A stretch of DNA of 64,000 bases from DATJPR01 sp963843525 (GTDB taxonomy: Bacteria; Bacteroidota; Ignavibacteria; UBA10030; UBA6906). Of the stretch, positions 52,688 to 61,059 are shown piece by piece; position 1 is the first letter of the stretch, and each line of letters opens with the position of its first letter. Location of the stretch: the NCBI GenBank assembly GCA_963843525.1, contig CAWJKM010000005.1, positions 620,001-684,000 of the forward strand, in the 5' to 3' direction. Both the position numbers and the translations under genes were made by a program. Below the pieces are notes generated by a model. It was not told the DNA's origin and did not search any database. It was given only the letters and a program-made list of their open reading frames with translations.

Positions 52688-54040
52688 ATGTCATTTCCTG
52701 TATTCCCTAAGCGAGTATATATAGAGACTTACGGCTGCCAGATGAACGTGGCTGACACCGAGGTCGTTGGCGGCATCCTGACGAAGAACGGGTATGTCAT
52801 GACGTCAGAGATGGAGCGGGCGGATATTCTCCTGCTGAACACCTGCGCCATTCGCGAAAACGCCGAGCAACGGATTTACGGCCGGCTGGGACTTTTGAAT
52901 AAGATGAAGAAAGAGCAGACCGGCGTTCTGATCGGGGTGCTCGGATGCATGGCGGAGCGGTTGCGCGAAAAACTGGTGGAAGAGGAGGATCTCGTCGACC
53001 TGATCGTTGGACCGGACGAGTATCGCAGACTTCCCGCTCTCCTTGAGGCGGCCTCGGACGGGGAGAAGGGGATCGCCGTTAGACTGTCGCGGGTGGAGAA
53101 TTACGAGGATATCATCCCCCTTCGCACCGACGGGATCAGTGCATGGCTTTCGGTCATGCGCGGTTGTGACAAATTTTGCAGTTTTTGCGTCGTGCCGTTC
53201 ACCCGGGGAAGGGAACGGAGCCGCGCACTCCAGAGCGTAGTGGAAGAAGTGAGAGGACTGGCCGCACAGGGATACCGGGAGGTCACTCTCCTCGGCCAGA
53301 ATGTGAATTCGTACCTGGACAACGGGGCCGATTTTGCCGATCTCCTTGCTGCGGTTGGGGCGGTCGACACTTCCCTGCGTGTCAGGTTCACCACCTCACA
53401 CCCGCAAGATATGTCCGACAAACTCATAGAAACCGTTGCGCGATACGACAATCTCTGCAAGTACATCCACCTTCCGGTGCAATCCGGCTCGGAGAGAATT
53501 CTCAGCCTCATGAACAGGTCGTACACCGTGGATCACTACCGCAGACTTGTGGAGCGCATACGCACGACGATCCCCGGGGTCAGTCTGACGACGGACATCA
53601 TTTCTGGATTTCCAACGGAAACAGTCGAAGACCACAAACTCACCCTGGACCTGTTGCGGGAGATCCGTTTCGACGGAGCATACACATTCAAATATTCTGC
53701 GCGCGAGCGCACGAAGGCATTTGAGATGCCGGAGACGGTTCCGGATGAGGAGAAGGGGAATCGGGTTCAGGAACTCACTCTGCTTCAGCATCAGATATCC
53801 GAGGAGTTGAACAAAGCAATGATAGGATCCATACAGCAGGTTCTCGTCGAAGGGCCAAGCAGAAAATCGCCCCGGGAGTACACGGGGAGAACCGATACCA
53901 ACAAGACGGTGGTCTTTCCCTGGGAAGGCGAACCGGCGGGCGACTATATCGACGTCAGGATCGAACGGGCGAACTCGGCAACCTTGTTCAGCCGGCAGGT
54001 CAGGGTTTCTCCTGCTCCCGCCGAGGAGCGTGCCGCATGA
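52688..54040 (+). CDS. miaB: tRNA-2-methylthio-N6-dimethylallyladenosine synthase MiaB
   Basis: The 450-residue radical SAM methylthiotransferase has the N-terminal UPF0004 domain (VYIETYGCQMNVADTEVV, LNTCAIRENAEQR, LGCMAER supplying three Cys), the radical-SAM motif CDKFCSFC, and a C-terminal TRAM domain. It adds a methylthio group to i6A37 of tRNAs. The ATG at 52688 (MSFPVFPKRVYIETYG) is preferred to a TTG at 52676. The stop overlaps the next start by 4 bp. Confidence 0.96.
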   Translation: MSFPVFPKRVYIETYGCQMNVADTEVVGGILTKNGYVMTSEMERADILLLNTCAIRENAEQRIYGRLGLLNKMKKEQTGVLIGVLGCMAERLREKLVEEEDLVDLIVGPDEYRRLPALLEAASDGEKGIAVRLSRVENYEDIIPLRTDGISAWLSVMRGCDKFCSFCVVPFTRGRERSRALQSVVEEVRGLAAQGYREVTLLGQNVNSYLDNGADFADLLAAVGAVDTSLRVRFTTSHPQDMSDKLIETVARYDNLCKYIHLPVQSGSERILSLMNRSYTVDHYRRLVERIRTTIPGVSLTTDIISGFPTETVEDHKLTLDLLREIRFDGAYTFKYSARERTKAFEMPETVPDEEKGNRVQELTLLQHQISEELNKAMIGSIQQVLVEGPSRKSPREYTGRTDTNKTVVFPWEGEPAGDYIDVRIERANSATLFSRQVRVSPAPAEERAA

Positions 54041-54831
54041 AACCCCTTCTCCTGTTCCTTGCGGCTTTCACAGTCTTGACTTTTGCGCCCGGAGCGGTCG
54101 CGCAGACTTCCTCTCCCGATATTCATGCGTATATCACGCAGGTAAGCGAGGGAAAGCCCGATGAGGCTCAAAGGGACCTCCCGTCGCTCCTGGCGAAGTA
54201 TCCCGATGATCCGGGCGTCCTCTATTTGGAAGCGCTCTTAACCACCGATGGCGCCAACGCTGCGAGGATTTATCAGAGCATCGTGGACAACGATCCGAAA
54301 AGCGAATGGGCTGACGCCGCATTGTACAAGGTCTATCAATTCTATTACGCCCTCGGTCTCTACAAGACGGCCGATCTCAAGATGGCGCAGTTGCGAAAGG
54401 ATTATCCGAACTCGAAATACCTGAAAGCCCACGCGGGGACTGCAGTAGCATCCAGGCCCCCGCAGATTCGCGACACAGTGGCTGCTGCAACCGTCACTCC
54501 GGCGGAGCATGTCACGCCCGTGGTTCCACCTTCGAAGCCGGCACCGGCCCCCGGTCCCGCCCTGTCGCCGAAGCACGATCCTGTCCGCACCGGAGCAGCA
54601 GAGGCCTATACCCTTCAGGTCGGAGCATTTTCGAGTGAGGCGAACGCAGAGAAGCTTCAGCGCACCGTCCAGGGTCTGGGGTATCGTGTGGAGATCGTCC
54701 CGCGGGTGCGTCTTGACCGGACAATGTATCTTGTCTGGCTTGGGAGTTTTGCCACTGAAGCGGAAGCGCGGGCGGGAGCCGCAGAATTGCGTGACAAACA
54801 CGCGATTGATGCCATGGTCGTCAGTCGCTGA
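54037..54831 (+). CDS. SPOR-domain protein with TPR-like repeats
   Basis: The 264-residue protein has a signal peptide (KPLLLFLAAFTVLTFAPGAVAQ), tetratricopeptide-like helices (about 25-135), a Pro/Ala-rich linker and a C-terminal SPOR domain starting AYTLQVGAFSSEANAEKLQRTVQGLGYRVEI. SPOR domains bind denuded septal peptidoglycan. The gene overlaps miaB by 4 bp and its stop is one base before the next start, so it is translated together with both. Confidence 0.88.
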   Translation: MKPLLLFLAAFTVLTFAPGAVAQTSSPDIHAYITQVSEGKPDEAQRDLPSLLAKYPDDPGVLYLEALLTTDGANAARIYQSIVDNDPKSEWADAALYKVYQFYYALGLYKTADLKMAQLRKDYPNSKYLKAHAGTAVASRPPQIRDTVAAATVTPAEHVTPVVPPSKPAPAPGPALSPKHDPVRTGAAEAYTLQVGAFSSEANAEKLQRTVQGLGYRVEIVPRVRLDRTMYLVWLGSFATEAEARAGAAELRDKHAIDAMVVSR

Positions 54832-54832
54832 C

Positions 54833-55975
54833 ATGACAGGTCCCGCGGTAAAAGAATTCGTCCCGGCGGAGAAGGATGAGGCGGAAATCATTGGAGAATC
54901 CGTCGCGATAAAAAAAATCGTGGATGTCATCGGCCAGGTCGCACCGACAGACATCACGATTCTCATCACCGGTGAAAGTGGAGTGGGGAAAGAAGTGATC
55001 GCCAAGGCGATCCACGCGGCAAGTAAGAGGAACAAGAAGCCGCTGATCGCGGTGAACTGTGGCGCCATTCCCGAAGGACTCATCGAGAGCGAACTTTTCG
55101 GACATGAGAGGGGCTCCTTTACCGGGGCCGTCGAGCAGCGGAAGGGTTACTTCGAGCTGGCGGACGGCGGGACGATTTTTCTGGATGAGATTGGGGAGCT
55201 TCCCCTTGCCGCGCAGGTAAAATTCCTCCGGGTCCTGGAAAACGGAGAATTCCAGCGCGTCGGCTCATCCAGCCCGCGCAAGGTGAATGTGCGGGTGATT
55301 GCAGCGACGAATAAGGACCTCGAGCATGAAGTCCGCAACAAGAGGTTTCGCGCCGACCTCTTTTTCCGTCTCCGATCGGTGAATATCGCCGTCCCGCCCC
55401 TGCGAGACCGACCCGAAGACGTGCCGGTGTTCTTTCAGCGATTCTCAGCCGAGACAGCCGAGAAAAATCAGATCCGTTTCAAGGGAATTGATCCCGCGGC
55501 GATGGAACTGCTTCAGGCGTACCATTGGCCCGGCAACGTGCGTGAGCTCCGCAATGTGGTGGAGAGCATGCTCGTGATCGAACGGGGGAAATATCTCGAT
55601 GCTGAAACGGTCAAAGGGTATCTCAAGGAATACAAGGTTCCGGATGATTCCCGCCTTCTTCCGGTTCCTCTTCCCGGGAGAAGCGTGGAGCAGGCCGAGC
55701 GGGAGTTGATTTTCCGCGCCCTGCTCGACATCAAGAGCCACCTTGTGGAAATGAAGAGCCTGATTGCCGATCAACAGCACCGGGAACAGAACCACACCGG
55801 GGAGCAGGAACAGGATCCCCAGGGGCAACAAACCCTGTCGTTGCAGGATATGGAACAGCGGATGATCACCGAAGCGCTCGAACGGTACAAAGGAAACAGG
55901 CGTGTCGCGGCGCGCGCACTGAACATCAGCGAACGCACGCTCTATCGGAAGATCAAGGAGTACGGCATCGGATGA
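54833..55975 (+). CDS. Sigma-54-dependent transcriptional activator lacking a receiver domain
   Basis: The 380-residue protein from the ATG at 54833 has a short N-terminus, then the AAA+ domain with Walker A GESGVGKE (47-54), the sigma-54 contact loop GSFTGA (94-99, usually GAFTGA), Walker B GGTIFLDEIGELP, and a Fis-type helix-turn-helix at the C-terminus (RYKGNRRVAARALNISERTLYRKIKEYGI). No receiver, GAF or PAS domain precedes the ATPase, so how it is controlled is unclear. It may respond to its operon partners or act by abundance. It overlaps lptE by 4 bp. Confidence 0.92.
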   Translation: MTGPAVKEFVPAEKDEAEIIGESVAIKKIVDVIGQVAPTDITILITGESGVGKEVIAKAIHAASKRNKKPLIAVNCGAIPEGLIESELFGHERGSFTGAVEQRKGYFELADGGTIFLDEIGELPLAAQVKFLRVLENGEFQRVGSSSPRKVNVRVIAATNKDLEHEVRNKRFRADLFFRLRSVNIAVPPLRDRPEDVPVFFQRFSAETAEKNQIRFKGIDPAAMELLQAYHWPGNVRELRNVVESMLVIERGKYLDAETVKGYLKEYKVPDDSRLLPVPLPGRSVEQAERELIFRALLDIKSHLVEMKSLIADQQHREQNHTGEQEQDPQGQQTLSLQDMEQRMITEALERYKGNRRVAARALNISERTLYRKIKEYGIG

Positions 55976-56502
55976 CGTCCAGGAACGGCGGTGTGCTCCT
56001 TGTCGGGGTGGCGTTCGCACTGCTCATGATGCAGGGATGCTATTCCTTCACCGGGGCCTCAGTTCCGGCGAATCTCAAAACCATCGCCATTCCACTCGTC
56101 GACGATCAGTCCGGATTCGGTGAGCCGGGATTGCGGGAGGAGTTCACCACAGCGCTGACGAATTTGTTCATCAGCGACAACAGCCTGGAGGTGGCTGACC
56201 GGACGACGGCGGACGCGATCCTCGAAGGGGTCATCACGTCGGTCTCGGATGCCCCGGCGGTTATCCAGACGCCGACGGCGGCGCAGCAGGGAGAGCAGGT
56301 CAGCAAACGACGGATCACCGTCACGGCGAAGTTCACGATGCGTGACATGAAGTTGCGACGAAAGATGTGGGAAAAATCCTTTTCCAACTGGGGAGATTAT
56401 GACACCGGTGGAGGAGGCGCATCACAGAGGCAGACGGGGATTCAGGAGGCAATCAGGAAGGTCACCGAGGATATTTTACAGGAAACAGTGTCGGGCTGGT
56501 AG
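55972..56502 (+). CDS. lptE: LptE-family lipoprotein
   Basis: The 176-residue lipoprotein has the signal/lipobox VAFALLMMQGCYSFTG, then the LptE pattern GASVPANLKTIAIPLVDDQSGF and PGLREEFTTALTNLFISDNSLEVADR. LptE plugs the LptD barrel and helps transport lipopolysaccharide to the outer surface. The start overlaps the sigma-54 activator stop by 4 bp. lptE is seen in this arrangement in other FCB genomes, which supports an envelope role for the operon. Confidence 0.85.
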   Translation: MTSRNGGVLLVGVAFALLMMQGCYSFTGASVPANLKTIAIPLVDDQSGFGEPGLREEFTTALTNLFISDNSLEVADRTTADAILEGVITSVSDAPAVIQTPTAAQQGEQVSKRRITVTAKFTMRDMKLRRKMWEKSFSNWGDYDTGGGGASQRQTGIQEAIRKVTEDILQETVSGW

Positions 56503-56510
56503 GTGGGAGG

Positions 56511-58031
56511 ATGCCCGGTAGCACGAAACCACCATCATTTCACAGAATAGGGTTGTTCAATAGCACCATGGCAGAAATAGTTCTCTTTCTCTATATCTTT
56601 TCCCTCACGGTCCTTTTCATTTTTGGATCGCATGGTTTCATCATGATTTATTACTATCTCAAATATCGGAAGAAGAAAAATCAACCCGCGGTTGAGATCA
56701 CGTCGTATCCGGTCGTGACCGTCCAGCTTCCGGTCTTTAACGAGATCTACGTCGTCGGCCGCCTCATCGATGCGGCATGTGCGATTGTGTATCCGAAGGA
56801 CAAGCTGGAAATCCAGATTCTCGACGATTCAACCGATCAGACGGTCGACGTGGTCGCCGGCTACATTGAAAAATACCGCCGGCAGGGATTTGACATCAAG
56901 CAGATCCGACGCCAGAACCGCACCGGGTACAAAGCGGGGGCGCTGAAGGAGGGGATGGCGGTTGCGAGGGGTGAATTCATCGCGATTTTTGATGCGGACT
57001 TCATCCCGCGGCAGGATTTTCTTCTGAAGACAGTGCCGTATTTCATCAGCGATCCGAAGATCGGCATGGTGCAGACGCGCTGGGAACACCTGAATTCGGA
57101 ATACTCCCTGCTCACCCGCACCCAGGCAATGGCGCTCGACGGCCATTTCGTGATCGAGCAGGCGGTACGGAACAAGATCGGATTATTCATCAATTTTAAC
57201 GGCACTGCCGGTGTCTGGCGGCGGGCGTGCATTGAAGATGCCGGGAACTGGCAGGCCGACACGCTCACCGAAGATCTCGACTTAAGCTATCGGGCGCAGC
57301 TGCGCGGATGGAATTTCAAGTACCTGAACAACGTGACCTCGCCTGCCGAGCTTCCGTCGGAAATCAACGCCCTGAAATCCCAGCAGTTCCGGTGGACCAA
57401 AGGAGCAATTGAAACGGCCCGCAAGATCCTTCCGGTGGTCTGGAGGTCGAAACTTCCGTTGCGGATCAAAATCCATGCGACGTTTCACCTGACGAATAAT
57501 CTCGTCTTCCCGTTTATCGTCCTCGCCGGGATTCTGAATGTCCCGCTGGTGTTTATCAAACACCAGGGAAGCTATGAAGGATACTTCACGTTCATGTCCG
57601 TGTACGTGTTTGCGTTCATCGGTTCCTTTCTGTTTTATCTGTTTTCGCAAAAAGATGTCCATGCAGATTGGCGCAGACGCATATTCCTCTTCCCGGTCTT
57701 CATGGCGGGAAGCATGGGCTTTGCGGTGAACAACAGCAGGGCTGTGATCGAGGGACTGTTCCACAAGAAGAGTGAATTTGTCCGGACCCCGAAATACAGC
57801 ATTCTGGACAAGAAGGACTCGTGGAGCAACAAGAAGTATGTTCCCGTGAAAATCAGTTCCACCGTTCTCGTGGAAATCGTTCTCGCTCTCTACTGTCTCT
57901 TCGGAGTGATTTCATCAATCTACTTCCTGGAGATTGCGGCTGTGCCGTTCCAGTTGCTTTTTTGTGTCGGATTCACGTTCGTCTCGGTGATGTCCCTGAA
58001 ACACGCATGGGTGGCCAGACGGCTTCATTAA
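56511..58031 (+). CDS. Membrane-bound family 2 glycosyltransferase (cellulose-synthase-like)
   Basis: The 506-residue enzyme has an N-terminal transmembrane helix (VLFLYIFSLTVLFIFGSHGFI) and a GT-A catalytic region with QLPVFNE, the nucleotide-sugar DDS motif (LDDSTD), FDADF, TEDLDL (catalytic) and QQFRW. At least four C-terminal transmembrane helices follow. This is the processive/CESA-like or beta-glucosyltransferase architecture. The acceptor and sugar are not known. The start may be the ATG at 56511 or the one at 56568. It lies 8 bp after lptE. Confidence 0.9.
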   Translation: MPGSTKPPSFHRIGLFNSTMAEIVLFLYIFSLTVLFIFGSHGFIMIYYYLKYRKKKNQPAVEITSYPVVTVQLPVFNEIYVVGRLIDAACAIVYPKDKLEIQILDDSTDQTVDVVAGYIEKYRRQGFDIKQIRRQNRTGYKAGALKEGMAVARGEFIAIFDADFIPRQDFLLKTVPYFISDPKIGMVQTRWEHLNSEYSLLTRTQAMALDGHFVIEQAVRNKIGLFINFNGTAGVWRRACIEDAGNWQADTLTEDLDLSYRAQLRGWNFKYLNNVTSPAELPSEINALKSQQFRWTKGAIETARKILPVVWRSKLPLRIKIHATFHLTNNLVFPFIVLAGILNVPLVFIKHQGSYEGYFTFMSVYVFAFIGSFLFYLFSQKDVHADWRRRIFLFPVFMAGSMGFAVNNSRAVIEGLFHKKSEFVRTPKYSILDKKDSWSNKKYVPVKISSTVLVEIVLALYCLFGVISSIYFLEIAAVPFQLLFCVGFTFVSVMSLKHAWVARRLH

Positions 58032-58040
58032 CCGTTGCCT

Positions 58041-58066
58041 GTTGACACCTGGAGTTGACACCTGGA
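58041..58066 (+). repeat. 13-bp tandem duplication before the TPR gene
   Basis: GTTGACACCTGGA occurs twice head to tail (58041-58053 and 58054-58066), immediately upstream of the GGAG and GTG start of the next gene. Identity suggests a recent slippage duplication. Confidence 0.8.
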
Positions 58067-58082
58067 AAGGAGAGCTCCGACC

Positions 58083-58733
58083 GTGGACGAGATCGCTGGA
58101 GTTGTGGACCCGAAGTTTGCCCTTCATGTCCGCGACATGCTGGAGGGGGGAAACCCAGCGGATGCGCTGGCGCTCGCGCAGGCGGGTGTGGAACAGTACC
58201 CGTGGTATCCCACCGGCCTGTTGATGCTCAGCAGGAGTTACGAGGCCCTCGGACGGCCGTTCGACGCGCTGCTTGCTTTGCGAAAAGTCGAACTGCTTCT
58301 TCCGGATGCCCCCCTCGTCAAGGACGCGCTTGCGCGTCTGGAAATGCTCCAGGCACAGTCGTACGAACAATCGATGCAACCGGAAGAGGTTCCTCCCCAC
58401 CCATCGGAGGCACCCGCGGACAGCCCGGGTGTCGTCGATCCGCCCCGGGCTGAGGAGAACATGGACACCCTTGTAGAAAGACTCCAGACGGCCGGACCCG
58501 TTCAGCCGGATCCACAGCAGTTGTCGGAGGAAGGCGAAAAAGTTGAACCCCCTCCAACCGAGCCGGGAATTGTCTCTGCGACAGTAGCGGAGATTTTCGT
58601 GCAACAGGGGGAATACGGAGAGGCGCTCCGGACCTACCGGAAGATCATTCGTCAGCATCCGGAGTATTTTGAGAAATACAGCGGGCGGATCGATGAGATC
58701 GAAGAGATGATCAGGAAGCAAATCTTTGAATAA
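58083..58733 (+). CDS. Tetratricopeptide-repeat protein
   Basis: The 216-residue protein, with GTG start at 58083, has TPR-like helices near the N-terminus (ALALAQAGVEQYPWYPTGLLMLSRSYEALGRPFDALLAL) and at the C-terminus (VAEIFVQQGEYGEALRTYRKIIRQHPEYFEKY). A Pro/Glu-rich linker (about 95-165) separates them. No signal peptide is present. It is the last gene of the miaB operon and may serve as an adaptor for the others. A terminator follows 22 bp after the stop. Confidence 0.8.
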   Translation: MDEIAGVVDPKFALHVRDMLEGGNPADALALAQAGVEQYPWYPTGLLMLSRSYEALGRPFDALLALRKVELLLPDAPLVKDALARLEMLQAQSYEQSMQPEEVPPHPSEAPADSPGVVDPPRAEENMDTLVERLQTAGPVQPDPQQLSEEGEKVEPPPTEPGIVSATVAEIFVQQGEYGEALRTYRKIIRQHPEYFEKYSGRIDEIEEMIRKQIFE

Positions 58734-58755
58734 AGGGACCCGCGCGGAATGTCAC

Positions 58756-58789
58756 AAAAAAAGCCTCTTCACAATGAAGAGGCTTTTTT
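58756..58789. terminator. Bidirectional intrinsic terminator
   Basis: An A-run, GCCTCTTCA, a CAA loop, TGAAGAGGC and a T-run form a perfect hairpin with U-tracts in both directions. It ends the miaB operon on the plus strand and rpsT on the minus strand. Confidence 0.95.
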
Positions 58790-58815
58790 GTTGCCGGCCC
58801 GGACGTTTTCCGCCG

Positions 58816-59070
58816 TCATTTCAGCTTGTTCACGAGCTTTGTGAGCTTCGATTTGTTGTTTGACGCGAGATTCTTGTGGATCACGCCCTTGGCAGCAAGT
58901 CGATCGAGAAGCTGTACCGTCTTGAGAAGCTCCGGCACCGCGTGCTCCTTATCCTTTGCCGTGCGAACACGCTTGATTGCGGTGCGCATTTTCGATTTGA
59001 GTTGTGCATTGCGCGTTGCGCGACGTTTCGAGACCCGCGCGCGTTTTTCAGCCGAGGCGTGCTGTGCCAT
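58816..59070 (-). CDS. rpsT: 30S ribosomal protein S20
   Basis: The 84-residue basic protein begins MAQHASAEKRARVSKRRATRNAQLKSKMRT and ends NLASNNKSKLTKLVNKLK, which is S20 at full length. It binds 16S rRNA early in 30S assembly. It has its own promoter at 59118-59146 and shares the terminator at 58756-58789. It is divergent from etfB. Confidence 0.97.
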   Translation of the reverse strand: MAQHASAEKRARVSKRRATRNAQLKSKMRTAIKRVRTAKDKEHAVPELLKTVQLLDRLAAKGVIHKNLASNNKSKLTKLVNKLK

Positions 59071-59117
59071 TCAGTGCTTCCTATGTAGACAATCAAGTGA
59101 CGTACTCCAGAACCTCT

Positions 59118-59146
59118 ATTATACGAATCCTATGCAAGAAAGTCAA
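59118..59146 (-). promoter_or_regulatory. Promoter of rpsT
   Basis: On the minus strand TTGACT (59141-59146), 17 bp, TATAAT (59118-59123). This is nearly perfect, as expected for a ribosomal protein gene. Transcription should start near 59111, about 41 bases before the rpsT ATG. Confidence 0.85.
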
Positions 59147-59164
59147 TGGATCAGGGCCTCTTCC

Positions 59165-59193
59165 TTGCCTTTCCGCGCCCCCGTTGGTATATT
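59165..59193 (+). promoter_or_regulatory. Promoter of etfBA
   Basis: TTGCCT (59165-59170), 17 bp, TATATT (59188-59193), about 70 bases before the etfB ATG and back to back with the rpsT promoter. Confidence 0.65.
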
Positions 59194-59263
59194 GATCTTT
59201 ATCCTCTGTAATTCAGGGCTCTACTCGCGTCCGACCCCGCACCGCTGACTCATGGGAGGTTCA

Positions 59264-60013
59264 ATGAAAATAGCTGTGTGCATCAATCATGTCCCCGACA
59301 CGGAAACCAAAGTCAAAATCGCCCCCGATAACGCATCCCTGGACCGCAGCGGGGTGAATTTCATGTTGAGTCCGTACGATGAGTTCGGGATTGAAGAAGC
59401 CCTGCGGCTCCGTGACAAGTTCAAAGGTGAGGTCATCGCCCTCAGCCTGGGAGGAGATGCAAACAAGGATACCCTCCGGAAGGCTCTCGCCATGGGGGTG
59501 GATCGGGCGATCCTCCTGAAGGATGACGCCGTGCGTGATTCCTACAGCGTGGCCGCCGCTCTGGCGGAAGAACTGCGTCCCTTCGCGCCGGACTTGATCT
59601 TCTTCGGCAAGCAATCGATTGACTACGACAACTCCCAGGTGGGAACACTGGTCGCCACGCTGCTCGGGATACCCTCCGCGAGTGTGGTGGTGAAGCTGGA
59701 GGTGCGTGAAGACGGGAGCGCCGTGTGCGAACGGGAGATTGAGGGAGGGCATGAGACGCTTCAACTGCAGCTCCCTGCGGCCATCACTGCCCAAAAAGGG
59801 TTGAATGAGCCCCGGTACCCGTCGTTGAAGGGGATCATGGCGGCAAAGAACAAGCCGATCGACGTGAAGCCGGCAGCCGCGGCTCCACTCCGGGTCGAGA
59901 CGATCGGCATGAAACGCCCGACAGCAAAGGGGGCAGGAAAGATTCTCGGAACGGACAAGTCTGCGGTGCCGGAATTGATCCGCCTTCTTCACGAGGAAGC
60001 AAAAGTCATCTGA
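59264..60013 (+). CDS. etfB: Electron transfer flavoprotein beta subunit
   Basis: The 249-residue protein from the ATG at 59264 begins MKIAVCINHVPDTETKVKI. It shows the ETF beta motifs: NPYDEFAIEEA-like SPYDEFGIEEALRLRD, LRKALAMGVDRAILL, DLIFFGKQSIDYDNSQVGTLVATLLG and the signature LQLQLPAAITAQKGLNEPRYPSLKGIMAAKNKPID. With EtfA it carries electrons from acyl-CoA dehydrogenases to the quinone pool. GGGAGGT precedes the start; an ATG at 59252 overlaps that site. The etfA start follows after 31 bp. Confidence 0.96.
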   Translation: MKIAVCINHVPDTETKVKIAPDNASLDRSGVNFMLSPYDEFGIEEALRLRDKFKGEVIALSLGGDANKDTLRKALAMGVDRAILLKDDAVRDSYSVAAALAEELRPFAPDLIFFGKQSIDYDNSQVGTLVATLLGIPSASVVVKLEVREDGSAVCEREIEGGHETLQLQLPAAITAQKGLNEPRYPSLKGIMAAKNKPIDVKPAAAAPLRVETIGMKRPTAKGAGKILGTDKSAVPELIRLLHEEAKVI

Positions 60014-60044
60014 TCCCATCACCGACCTTGAAAGATTAGAGACC

Positions 60045-61017
60045 ATGAATGTTCTCGTCTATGCAGAGCAGCGTGATTCCCGGTTCAAAAAGGCCGCGTT
60101 TGAAGCGGTCTCTGTGGCACACATGCTTGCCGGGCAGCTCGGCGGATCATGCACCGCACTGGTCATCGGTCACGATGTCCACGGCCAATGCCGCGGAGCT
60201 TGGCGTGTATGGGGCTGGAAGCGTCCTTGCCGCAGACTCGCCCAGGCTGCAGCAGCATGCGCCGGCAGCGTGGGCCGCGTTGATTGCCCGGGCGGCAAAA
60301 TCTGTGGACGCACAGATCGTGCTCCTGTCCGCGACGCAAATGGGAAAGGATGTCGCCCCGCGCGTGGCAGTGTTGCTGGAAGCCGGACTCGCGTCAGACT
60401 GCACCGGCCTCCGGGTGGAAGGCGGTGACGTGATCGCGACCCGACCGGTGTTTGCGGGGAAGGCAACGACAGAGGTGCGCGTGACTACTCCAGCGAAAGT
60501 ATTCACGGTGCGCCCCAACGTGTTCAACGTCACACAGTCGGGAAGTGCTGCGCCGGTGAAACCGATCGATGCACAGCTGGATGACGCGATGTTTGCCTCG
60601 GTTGTCACCGGCACGAAAGTCGCCACCGGCAGACCGGATGTGGCTGAGGCCGACGTCATCGTCTCCGGCGGGCGCGGGTTAAAAGGGCCGGAACACTTTC
60701 ATCTCATCGAAGAGCTAGCCGATGTGCTGCATGCAGGAGTCGGTGCATCCCGTGCAGTCGTGGATGCCGGATGGCGGCCGCACGACGAACAGGTGGGTCA
60801 AACGGGCAAAACCGTCTCTCCTTCGCTGTATATTGCCTGTGGCATCAGCGGCGCGGTCCAGCACCTTGCAGGTATGTCAACCTCTAAGTATATTGTCGCT
60901 ATTAACAAAGACAAAGACGCGCCGATATTTCAAATTGCGGATTATGGCATTACCGGCGATGTTTTTGAGGTTTTGCCTGAGCTGACCGCCCGCCTGAAAG
61001 AGACCCTGGGCCACTGA
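60045..61017 (+). pseudogene. etfA: Electron transfer flavoprotein alpha subunit, split by a one-base frameshift
   Basis: The N-terminus (MNVLVYAEQRDSRFKKAAFEAVSVAHMLAG...TALVIGHDV) is in one frame from 60045. The rest (TANAAELGVYGAGSVLAA... to ELTARLKETLGH at 61017) is in the +1 frame. The two join naturally if one C of the CC at 60179-60180 is removed, giving HDV-TANAAELG and a full-length 323-residue EtfA. The FAD-binding C-terminal motifs VSGGRGLKGPEHF and SPSLYIACGISGAVQHLAGM are intact. The cause may be a sequencing or assembly error, a true mutation or, less likely, recoding. Confidence 0.88.
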
Positions 61018-61059
61018 GGTGGACGGAGAACGGGCTGTGAAGACGATTGGGAATGTGTC

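Noticed and set aside
54509..54832. N-terminal extension of the sigma-54 activator by 108 codons
   Set aside because: This stretch lies inside the SPOR gene in another frame; the ATG at 54833 directly follows the SPOR stop and fits coupled translation.
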